Made by a program: the position numbers and the translations under genes
Part shown: one piece after another, positions 1 to 10,220 of the stretch
How positions within the stretch are numbered: position 1 is the first letter of the stretch
Layout of the letters: each line of letters starts with the position of its first letter
The notes under the pieces: model-generated
What the model saw: only the letters and a program-made list of their open reading frames with translations
Databases searched by the model: none
What the model was told of the DNA's origin: nothing
Assembly (NCBI GenBank): GCA_037833965.1
Contig: AP031351.1
Span: forward strand, 5,406,501-5,470,500
DNA: 64,000 nucleotides
Source of the DNA: Marchantia polymorpha subsp. ruderalis
Lineage: Eukaryota; Streptophyta; Marchantiopsida; Marchantiales; Marchantiaceae
Reading direction: 5' to 3'

Positions 1-2099
1 GGCAGGGCGAGCATGGCAGGAGGAGTTTGTCGTCGTTTGGTGAATCGAAGATGCGCGCTGTAGGAGCACTGGCGGGGCGTAGGGTTGGAGTGCAGTAAGC
101 GGAATCGCTTGGAGCGGGGAGCTGGGACGGAGGCAGTACTTGTACCCGGGATGGGTATTCGCTGATGCTGCTGCCCATAGTCATGGCTTTGTTGGGGTGT
201 GCGCGAACGCAGTAAGTTTCTCCAAAGCGGAGTTTCCGGAAAAGCATGGCGAGTAAGAATCTACGATAAAGTAGTGTATTTTTGAAGAGATCTTGACAGG
301 AGAGTTGAGCTGATGTGATATGGCGTGGCAGTTAAGTTGATCGTTTGCTGGTGGCTGGTGGGGTTGGGCAGGACGGTCTGGGCTGTTCGGGTCGGTCTGG
401 CTGGCTCGTTACACATCAATTGTTTTTGCTGTTCTTGTGTTGTGTGTGTTTCGTCTCCTGGAGCCGGGAGCGAGTCGAGAAGGAAGCAGGAGACAGAAAG
501 AAAAGGGTTTGGATAGTGGGGGAAGGAGGAGGAGAGGAGAAAGCGGAAGTTGTGCACTAGCCTGTGCGGGACCACGTCTTGTTGTGGGTTCTCTTCCTTT
601 CCTACGCGGTTGGGCTGATCCTGTCACTCTCGAATTGATCCGTCCGTTTCGATTGGATTTTCGTCTGGATACATCTCCTTTGGTCCGCGGCCATTGAGCT
701 TGTTTTTAGCAGGCAAGGCAGAGAGTGACGGATATTGTCAAAAGTGGTGTTGTTTCGGAGCTCCAGCCTGTGGTGGCGCAATGTGCCGTGGTTTGTAGAA
801 CACGTTGCTGGTGTGACGGCTTGGAATTGTGCAGGATCACAACAGTCTTTCAATCCGTTCTCAACAGTTGCACTGGACGTGCCGATTTGTGTTTCTCTAA
901 TCGAATTGGGATTGGAGAACACCTTGTGATGCGTTTCGTATCCACCTGAGGTTGCTCGGCCCGGGATTTGGACATGGTAGGGGGCATTGGTGGAGTACTC
1001 TTGTCTTCCTGAACTTACAGGAGAAGGCTCAATTTGCGGTGTAATGGGCTGGGAGAATGGTGGCGGCGAGTCCAGCTGCCGCGGCGTTAATCTGGTCTCC
1101 GAAGGCCAAAGGGTCGGTGTCGACACTCGCTTTCCCAAATTGCATATATTCAAACAAATTACAATCTTTCGAGCCTGCGTCAAACAAAACAAATTCCCTT
1201 GGACGTCATAAAGAAATTCGCTCGGCATCTTTGTGTCACGAATGTCTAACCTTGAGAGAAGTCTAATTTCCTGCGTACGATCCATTAGGTTTGGCAGGGC
1301 TGATACCTGTTTGATATCCTTGAACACTTCCACAGCATCTATTCGTTATTTGTTGTCACCTTGTTGATCCTCCAAAGGTTTCCTTCGATATTAGCTTGTT
1401 TATCCGTGTAACTGGTAAGATCGTCATGCTGCGTTGATTACTACACGGTGACAGAAACCTTACTGGCTGTAGTAAATCTTCGTCGTCAGTCGGTGCAGGC
1501 AGTTGTCAAACCGAAAATGTACTGGGCGAAGAGATTCCTGGAAATAATAGTGATTGTTACGAGCACTTTCTAAATTTCTCTCCCTCTAGTAATTGTTAGC
1601 CTCTAGCCTTCATATCGCAGTATTTTGCCCATCCTTCAACCACATACAGGGCAGATTGGCATAGGTTAGGCTCAAACTCTAGCCTCAAGGATTGCAAGAA
1701 CACAGGGGGGCTGTGTTTTTGCATATCACATTGGGATTCTTTGTGACAGCACGTGCTGCTGATTGTGTCTATCTGATAACTACCGAGCTTGCTTGTATCC
1801 ATTATACCGTCAGTTGTACCGACTCACACATGTGGGACTTGTGTGAGGAGTGTAGGATTCGAGCGCATCTTTACTATGCTTTCTCTGTATTCTCTTTTTA
1901 CACCTGAGTTTGATATGCCTACACTTCATACTCAATCTTCTCTGAGTATTGACGACTACAAATATCTATGTGAACATTCTGAATTTATAAGTAACTATAC
2001 CCTAAGCTAAGGGCAAGCAAGACAAAACCGACTATAGGAGTAGGTGATCGAATGCCCTTTGCCAAGTGCTTAATCACGCTTGTTGGTGCTCTTTTTCAG
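1..2099. other. Upstream region of the J-protein gene; no supported gene
   Basis: I could not support a complete gene here. The first 1.3 kb is moderately GC-rich and looks like leader and first-intron DNA. Several good donor-like sites occur, for example GCA|GTAAG near 211. The first coding exon of the downstream J-domain gene should lie here and end in phase 0. Short candidates starting near 1044 or 1056 could supply it, but neither is decisive. A 243-codon open frame on the minus strand (602-1333) has no recognisable domain and is probably fortuitous. Confidence 0.4.
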
Positions 2100-3064
2100 G
2101 ATTTCTACAAGATTCTGGGAGTGAATTATGATGCAACAGATGATTCAATTCGCAGTAATTATTTACGCCTTGCTCTGGTTAGTACTGCTGCTTGTAACTC
2201 TTGTCATTTGCAGTCAAGAATGTTCTACGTTGCAATATATGAGGTCCTCTATTTTGAATTACAGACAACTTCTTACTGCAAAGCATTAGTTTTGAGTCAG
2301 TTCTGCCTCGTGGTGATCTATCGTCTCGTACCCTCAGAAGTGGCATCCGGACAAACATATTGGTGAGGACGGGGCAACCTTGAAATTTCAAGAGATTAAC
2401 GAGGCATATCGAGGTTTGTGTTTTTCAACTTTTCCGAGATAGCAGATGCGATATCGTAAATTCCTTCTACGCTTGAATGAAAGATTCAGTAGTATGCATT
2501 CAGTTGAGTTTTCCTGTCAACACCTTCCACCTTTGAAGAAAGAAAGAGCTTTAGCTTAAAGCGCCAGTGATAAAGCTGAGTTTCTTTATCTGGGTCTAGA
2601 GTACTCTAAAGCTGAAGACTACATCTGCTATATAGTTTGTATACAAACTTCTGATTTGTGTTTCTTTACTCTTACCGCAGTTCTTAGTGATCCTGCGAAG
2701 CGTCTGGAATATGATATGAAAGGAGATTTTGTACAAGAGTACAGTATCATTGTACGTCGAATCCTTCTCATCTGCTACAAGTATTTGATTCATTCGTATC
2801 TTTTCTTAGAACCTTATTGGAGATGGATATGTAATTTGGAGGTTTTGAGGTCTCCTTCTGACCCTATGGGTCGACTTTTTCATGATCGTATATTCGATCA
2901 CACTCTCAGTCGGCAGGTGGTGAGGCTGAGAGGCTTAAAGACAAATCTGAAGGTGGATAAATCTTATTCCGCTGATGTCCGTCGTTATCGCAGGAATATT
3001 TGAATCGATTCAAGGGGTTGATTCTGACGTGCAATGGATTAGGCATCAGTAATCAAAACCAGTG
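2100..3064 (+). CDS. Small J-domain (DnaJ-like) co-chaperone, 5' and 3' ends unresolved
   Basis: J proteins stimulate the ATPase of Hsp70 through the HPD loop. Four exons join in frame: 2100-2177, 2338-2413, 2681-2751 and 2994-3064, with GT-AG introns. They encode helix I-II ([13 protein letters not shown]), the HPD loop ([11 protein letters not shown]), helix III ([18 protein letters not shown]) and a tail, [18 protein letters not shown]. From memory, this tail is typical of a family of short plant J proteins of about 130-160 residues. No membrane segment or zinc finger is visible, so a cytosolic or nuclear Hsp70 partner is likely. The first exon with the start codon is not identified. The last exon ends either at a donor at 3065 with one or two more short exons, or by reading through to a TGA near 3131. 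The domain call is strong; the gene ends are not. Confidence 0.8.
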
Positions 3065-3129
3065 GTATGAATCCGTCCTTTCCTTTCCTCTTTTGATATT
3101 GCTGCTGACTTTAGAATGTCATATGCAGT

Positions 3130-5170
3130 TGTGACCATGGACTGGGTCGAAGAGAGGTCTGTATTTAACTGCTTGTTCTGAACTAGATGAGCGCATGTCT
3201 TTTTATATGCAGGGCGCCCCACACATTGCGAGTCGGCCGTGAGTCAACACATTAAAGTGATTCTTTTGGTCTTACAGATGCAAATGCATGTGGAGCTTGT
3301 ACGAGTAGTGTTACACTGAACGATTTATTAGTCTCTTGGCCTTTCGAGAGTTTAGTGACCAATGCTTAGCTTCTAAACAAGAAAGACTTAGTGTAAGATA
3401 GTAGTAGAATTAAAGTGTAAAACATACACGACCAGGAAACCAATATATGTCATCCAACAGAATTTATCTTGGAGCACAAAGGAGACCAAGTCAACCCCAG
3501 ACATCTGCGAACTGAAGGAAGAGAGGCGCTTGTGATGTTCCAGTACTTCATGCCAATGATGTCACGGAGTGATTATCAGGCTTCATAGAACCTGAGAAGA
3601 TATGATGCTGAAGTGCGTGCCAGCTACTCCAGTTTTGGCGCCTATGAAGATGTGAAGTCGAGATCGATGAAAGACGAGAGGCTTGGAACTTAAGCACGGA
3701 GGTCAACATTGGGTTCAGAGATTGTGAACAGGTTTTGAAAGTTCAAGAGTGGAAATTTGGTCATTGTCAATACAGTTTCTTGTGCAATGACAAGATTCTA
3801 GGTATCTGACAGTCTTCAACCGCTGCAGGGTGTTCTGGTCGCCCTGTCATACCTATGATGCGTATGAGTTGATATTGTTAGTGTTGCCGAGGAGCATGTT
3901 GGTGCAGTTTTCGGGGCCCGACACTGTATATTTTTGTTAAAGGCCGACCGTGAAGAGTCATGAACCTTGCCTAATTTGGTAATCCTCGGAGGGCTTGAGC
4001 CCATCTTTTTTCCCTGCCATATCTTTTTTCTGTATAGGAACATTGTGTAGTTCAATTTGATTGAAGAGAGACTGTCACAGGCTGTTAGAATATTTGAAAT
4101 ATAGCCCACCGTCTTGTTGTTCTATCAAAAGCATATGTGGATTTTCGAAGTGCGTTTTCGGGTTCAAAAGGGACCTGGCGAGCGGAGCATTGCACGCCGA
4201 ATTTGAGAGCACTCGTTTTACTCGTGTCCGCATATATTCTTGAATCCGAACTATCCAGTGACGTCAAATGCTTCTTTTCCCTCGAGATATCGTATTTGGA
4301 CGGAGCGCAGGGAATGAAGTCCTGTCCTTTTCACGAGAGTTCTCCCACGAGAGTGTGTTGGGAAACGTGACAAACTTTACACGCGTCTGCTGCTAGAAAA
4401 TAAGTTGCTTGCACGTGATTGCTCACTTTTGTACTATCCTCAAGGACTTTGTCAGGATCTGAACACAGCAGGGTCCACTGCTATGCATTTTCCTACGTGC
4501 TAGGATCAGGTGACGAGAACTCAGCTCAGCACGGGAAGTGATTCTTATCGGGCGAAGAAGTGACTACGCAGATTTCTTCGTAGTTGAATACTTTTCTTGC
4601 TTCTCGACGATCAAGTTTATGTTCGAAGATGCGGACCTTTATGGATTCTAATCTTGTATCAACCTTCGCTAGGTTTGTGCTAGTCTCGATAACGACGACC
4701 TCCTACAGATCATTTTTCCGTCACACCAAGATTCCGGGAAATGTATTCTGCGAACGGTCCGCACGGGGTCGGTTCAGGCTGCCATCGAGCACTGAGCCCA
4801 TGACAGGCAAGATATCGAACTAGCCGGCGCTTTTCGATTGATCCACTCTTTGCTACTTCAGTTGAGCGACTGGAAATCTTCAGTTTTTACTCTTTAGGTG
4901 GGATGAGTGTCAATGTGTTATCACGGTCACTTATCAGAAGGCGACCATATATACACTTAATGCAAGAAGTATTCGTGAGTCAATTGCTTGAAGCCGTGAA
5001 TGCAGCAGTCGTGTGGGGGAAGATTTGATTCTGCTGGAGGCGGCAAATTAGATTTTCAGACGCAGAAACGATTACAACCTCTAAACATGAAACCTTGAAC
5101 TTCACTTTCCGAGGTCGATAGTATTCAGTCTGAACTAGTCTTAAACTTAAGTGCATATCCCCTATTCCAG
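3130..5170. other. Intergenic or 3' region, no gene seen
   Basis: Composition is mixed and there are only short, unlinked open frames on both strands. Short exon-like pieces just after 3129 may belong to the 3' end of the J-protein gene. No recognisable domain, RNA gene or clear repeat was found in the rest. Confidence 0.4.
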
Positions 5171-5813
5171 ATGCCTCCGAAGGTTCTCGATGGGAATTAT
5201 TTGTCAAAGGCCGAGTGGCTCCATACCTATGTAAACTTTGTGAGTATACTCTTACGGGGCTCCAGCTCACTGAATGCTCGGTGCCTTCCTGCCATTAAAT
5301 GAGGTATATTTTTTATCTCTACTACAAGTCGCGCGGGTCGCCCAAGAGTTAGAGCCGAAGTTCAGGTGTTTAGGTCTGCACTCATCGGAGTTTTCTGACG
5401 AGTGCAGATCATACACATACATGTCGATGTTACATAACTTCTTACACTGTAACGCACTAAACGCCTCGTCTAAAGGTCATGTCTCGGATTGGAGTGAGCT
5501 GATCACGACAGCATTATACAATGAGTATAAGAAACCGAATACGGTAAGATAACACACAGCCCTCTGAAGCCATGAGAACGATAAGTACAACGTGGCCGAA
5601 GGCGACGTGTAAGAGTCCAGCAAACGAAAGATAATAGAAATATGTATGATATGCAGAGAAGGTTATAAAGAAGATATTAGACTATAATTATTTATTTTTT
5701 TATTGTTTCACCAGCCATATATAAAGGATTCACAAATATCCGATATACTCCTGACGAGACTCCGCGCATGTGCAAGATCATCATACACACCATGGTGGGA
5801 TTTCTCCTGCTAG
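5171..5813 (+). CDS. Small predicted protein of unknown family, tentative three-exon model
   Basis: I do not recognise this protein. An ATG at 5171 opens MPPKVLDGNYLSKAEWLHTY. The best continuation is an exon at 5329-5543 that contains VARVAQELEPKFR and SDWSELITTALYNEYKKPN. It ends at a strong donor (ACG|GTAAGA). A final exon at 5715-5813 follows a good polypyrimidine acceptor and ends in TAG (residues PYIKDSQISDILLTRLRACA and on). This gives about 127 residues with no signal peptide or membrane helix. The first junction is a problem. Keeping frame needs the exon to end at 5240 (TTTG|TGAGTA), one base past the only GT. A missing G in the assembly, or a different exon, would explain it. ATG 5171 directly follows CCAG, so it may itself sit just after an acceptor, with more exons upstream. 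Confidence 0.3.
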
Positions 5814-6726
5814 TCCTGGGACAAAAGACTGCTCCAAAGGTATCTTTGTATGTAGATGTGTAAAGAGTAGCAAGGTTCCAATATATCAATATCTATTAAA
5901 TATATCAATATCTATCAACTTATTGTCAAAGTTTGGAGAAGCGTTAGATTTCAGGCCACCTGTCATTTACAGTTCAAGCCAGAGCAATCGAGATGTGTAA
6001 TAACGGCGAGCTGTTTGGAGGAAAAGATAGTGCAGAGATGGGTGCAGAATGCATACCTTATATGACTCATGGCTATGTGACGAGGAACCAAGTCTTCACT
6101 TGAGTTTTCTAATTTGCTACGCGCTGAGGAGCAACAACATGCAAATGGATCCCATATTAAAGATATATGCTTTCCAAAGTAGATGAAGGCGAATCAAACT
6201 CTAGAGGATTGATGGGATACTCGAGGAGATTACCTTTATGTAAAGGCCCAAGTTGCAAATGAATTCGAGGAAATTTTGTTCCGCCAAGTTCTGGAATTCC
6301 CCGAAGCTTTCACACATCTCATCTTATGGCAATCTTGATCTCGAGACACGCACCGCATGAATGGTTTTCTAAAGCTCACCCGCAGCCGTGAAATCTGCAA
6401 CTACGGCTGCCTCGATAACTTCTTACTACACTGGGTTCTGTCTCAAAATCACCTTCTCCTTTATTAGACATCACGATTCGCAACGTCTACATTCGACGCT
6501 TTGGCCACAAGTTGAATGTATTGGAGCAAGGGAGCGCCTTGATGCTCTGTCGCTGGGCCGCGGGGAGGACGGCGAGCGCAAAGATTCGAATCACTTTCTC
6601 TTTTGAATGAGGGAGATTCCCCGGAGGCGAGGTCCATGGGGGCCGAGGGCATCAGGTTCTGATCCAGACTGGAGCTCGACACATCGACGAGGCGACGACT
6701 TCGGCTGAACATTGTCTTCGAAAACG
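5814..6726. other. Intergenic region upstream of the DHQS-II gene
   Basis: No gene is supported. A short imperfect direct repeat of an AATATATCAATATCTAT unit lies at about 5879-5916. The last 300 bases are GC-richer and probably hold the promoter and 5' leader of the next gene. The frame of that gene has an in-frame TGA at 6706-6708, which limits its start. Confidence 0.4.
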
Positions 6727-9700
6727 ATGCAGTCAGGACTGATGTTGCCGAATTTGTATAAGCCCGGTGCGACCTTGGGCACGTTGCTGCCTGGCGGAGG
6801 GAATAAATTTCGGCCCGGCCTGGCAATTTGCTCGGCGAGAAGACCGACCAAGGTGGAGAAGAAAGTGTGGGTGTGGACGCAGAATAAGGAGGTGATGACA
6901 GCTTCTGTTGAGCGCGGATGGAACACTTTCGTCTTTACTCCGGAAACTGAAATTCTTGCGGACTCTTGGCAGTGTACGCTGGCTTACCTCTGAATTTCGA
7001 GTGTCCCCACGGCAATTGTAATTGATTTCATGCACTAATCGGTTTCTGATAAACCACGACGCATGTGGTTTGTAGAGCACCTGAATGCCTTTGATATTTG
7101 TTGCGATCGAACATTCGATTTCATTCTTCGAATCAAATCACATTTTGATGATATTCGTATGAAGCAACTGCCTCGCCAATTTCACGTAGACTTAACAAAC
7201 TCCAAAGTTCTTCATCTTTGATGTGTCTTAATTACAAGCGAATTTCGCATACCTGGGATCCTTGAGGTAGAATTGGTGTGAAGACAATCGTACTGGCGCT
7301 GCTCTAGCTTGGCTTAGCTTCTATTCTATTTGTGAGCTAACGAGCTTTAGCATAGAATAGGAGGTACCGGATTTAGCAGACTAGAGAGAAGTAATCTTTG
7401 GATATGAGCTTGTAGATTCTTCCGTCCTATGGGCACATAAGTGACATCTTCCCTTCCTCGCAGCGTTGAGTAAAATTCGGACTCTTTTCCTTCGAGACGA
7501 AGTAATCAAAGACTCGGAAGGAAATGCCGTTGCTCTCCTAGGCCAGGTTTCATCTGGCCTTGGTCAGGACGATGTGAAGGCACTGGTGGGACAGGCTGAG
7601 ACTGTTGTTATGTCTGCTGTAGACTGGCAGGTGAGTTTATGAATGCATTCTTAGTCTGAACATCTTCGTACACGTGAGGATCGACATATTTTTTGATTAA
7701 TCCTAGACGATTTACATTTGTATAACCAATTACGTCGCTGGTTTTTTTTTTACGTTCATAATTACTACAATAATTTTCGTAGCAAAAGGTTTTGAAAAAT
7801 CACGGAACTGGAAGACTTCTCGGTGTTCTCTTCATTTCTCCGGAGGAACCTGATCAGTAAGGTTGTCATCCTTGCTAAGATTGTCTTCGATGGTCTAGCA
7901 TCTGAGAGAGCATGAAATCAAGAGAATAATTGATCACTTCCCCACGGGTATCTGCTTTTCAGATCATAACGGCTGAGAACATGGTTGCTGCATTTCAAGA
8001 TACAAACACTACTCTATTTGCCACTGCTGCAAATGCCTTGGAAGCGAGGTTATACTTCGAGGTGGGATTTATCTGTATGCTGAGATTCAAAATACTGACT
8101 GATGATGTGGGTTCTCAGTGAGTAGAAGTACTTGTATTCGTCAATTTCCTTCCTTTCATATTCATCTTTGTTTGCTACTAAACTAAAGACGGCTACTATG
8201 GCTACTCTCTATTTTGAATGAATCAACTGAGGTTTTTCGTCAATCCACCTGCCTTGGTTAAAAGTGGAGTAGGGTTTCTTGATTTTGTTGACTGAGTCTT
8301 AGAAGTAATGAGTTTGGGTGAATTGATTGAACTTCGTTCTTGAATGAAGGGTAGATCTGGTAGTTGGACGTAAGTTGAGTCGAATATCAGTGTTTTGTTC
8401 ATGTTAGGCTTTGGAGAGAGGGACTGATGGAGTGGTACTTCAAACAGAAGATCCTGCCGAGATATTCTCTCTGAAGGTGAAATTCACGTCCATAAAGGAT
8501 CTCGTTAGAAAGCCATAGTTGCATGTGTGTTGCTCTTCGATTCTTCCAGTTTCGTGTGCATTAGTAGAAGCGTAATTCTTCAGCCTCTCGGCCCTGATTC
8601 ATATACTGTATATCAACTCAACCAGGCCTACCTGGCGTCGAGGACAGAGGAGGAGAACAAGATAGCCCTCCAAGTGGGTACAGTTGTTAAAGTTGAAGCA
8701 AGCGGCATGGGAGATCGAGTGTGTGTGGATCTTTGTAACCTCATGAGCCCTGGTGAAGGTCTTCTGGTAAGGATTCCATTTCACTAAGGATTGTGTTCAA
8801 CGTATTTCGTGGTATGCCCACCTGTCATTTTGAAACATAGCTTGAACACTCACAACATAGCCCCGATGAGTAAACTATATGCTTCGTAATATTGAGTGCG
8901 TTCCCCCTTCACTTCGATGACAATTGAAAGATTTGCATATGTTGTAAAATCTTGGAAGTCTGTATCACTAGCGACATTTCGTCCGATCAAGCTTTGTGAT
9001 ATGTTTATCGTAGGTGGGATCGTTTGCCAGGGGCTTGTTCTTGGTGCACTCAGAGTGTTTGACGTCAGACTATGTTGCTAGCCGCCCATTTCGAGTGAAT
9101 GCGGTAATCAACATATTCCATTTTCTGTCCCTATCTTCTCTTGTGTATCAAGTTCAACTTCACACTGCATTCGTTTCGAAATCATTCTTGGTACCATACT
9201 TCGGCTCTTGTCCTAAGTGCCGATTCCTCTTAGTGTGATCACCACATAAGTCGATTAGATGTAATCTAGTCGACTAGATTACATCTAAGAAGTTGTGTCG
9301 AATGATTGTGATGCCAAGCTTACATGAGGATCGTATAGAAGTTTTTTAAATATCACTGATGTATTCTGGAAGGCAGGGTCCTGTACACGCGTATGTGGCA
9401 GTTCCGGGTGGCCGCACTTCGTATCTTTCAGAGCTTCGCAGTGGTGCAGATGTCCTAGCTGTAAGTTCTGATGGGAAAACTCGTCCTGTTACTGTGGGGA
9501 GAGTGAAAATTGAATCCCGGCCACTTATGCTTGTTGAAGTGGAGGTACGTATCTTTCTCGGACCTTCAATCAACTTGGGAACTGTCAAGAGCACATCGCA
9601 CAACATTCTCACTACTTTGGTAAAATCGTCTATAATTGTCTGTTTTGATACCATTTTCCAATGGCTTGTTGATCTGAACATGTCAATTACTTCATCTTGA

Positions 9701-10220
9701 TTGCAGTTTGAAGGTTCAACCTGCAGTCTTCTCCTTCAAAATGCAGAAACAGTTTGCCTTGTTTCTCCATCTGCGTCAGGTGATTTCTTCTCTGTTTCAA
9801 TATGAAATGTTACTTTGTCTTTCTAAACAGGTCCAGGTTTCATGCTTTAGTCGGAGAAACTTCAACCTACAGGAGTTGTTTCTATTCCTTTTGGTCTGGC
9901 ATACTACGTGCGTGAAGCATGAAGGGACGTAGTGAGCACATGTTCTAAGAAGAGCGGATGGATTTATATTCTGTATCAAAAATGTACCTTTGGATTTTCA
10001 TACGTGCTACTTGTAAGTTATATCGGACGGATGCAATACTCTGATTTAGTTTGATCTTACATGGTTCGAGTATGTAGACTTACCAGCTGGAGAAGGCATA
10101 GCAGAGACAAGAGCTCTGCCTGTCACGAAAATGAAGCCTGGAGACAAAGTCATTGTCAGCTTACAAGCGGGTGCTCGGCACACAGGTCTGCAAATTGATG
10201 AATTTATTCTTGAAAAATAG
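6727..10220 (+). CDS. Type II (archaeal-type, MJ1249-like) 3-dehydroquinate synthase homologue, probably plastid
   Basis: Members of this family (Pfam DHQS) in methanogens convert a C7 amino-sugar precursor to 3-dehydroquinate in the alternative shikimate entry. Plants also carry homologues whose role is not settled. Nine exons join in frame: 6727-6973, 7464-7630, 7963-8061, 8408-8476, 8626-8766, 9014-9103, 9377-9544, 9707-9779 and 10078-10220, giving 398 residues. The first ~45 residues are Arg/Gly/Pro-rich and look like a plastid transit peptide. Family signatures follow in order: [123 protein letters not shown] and the C-terminal [18 protein letters not shown] 6727 is the first in frame after the TGA at 6706. 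The last exon may instead begin at 10087, which drops three residues and keeps frame. No disruption is seen. Confidence 0.93.
9255..9288. repeat. Perfect 34-bp palindrome in a DHQS-II intron
   Basis: The two 17-base halves are exact reverse complements (TTAGATGTAATCTAGTC and its complement), with no spacer. The site lies in the intron between the exons ending at 9103 and starting at 9377. It could extrude as a cruciform or fold as a hairpin in the pre-mRNA. No direct repeats or other transposon ends are evident around it. Confidence 0.95.

Noticed and set aside
602-1333. 243-codon open frame on the minus strand
   Set aside because: No domain, signal or conserved texture. It overlaps leader-like DNA of the + strand gene and is probably fortuitous.
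7783-7857. Possible extra exon between the second and third DHQS-II exons
   Set aside because: It has an acceptor and donor, but including it shifts the frame to an immediate stop. The family has no insertion there, and joining DWQ directly to IITAEN fits.
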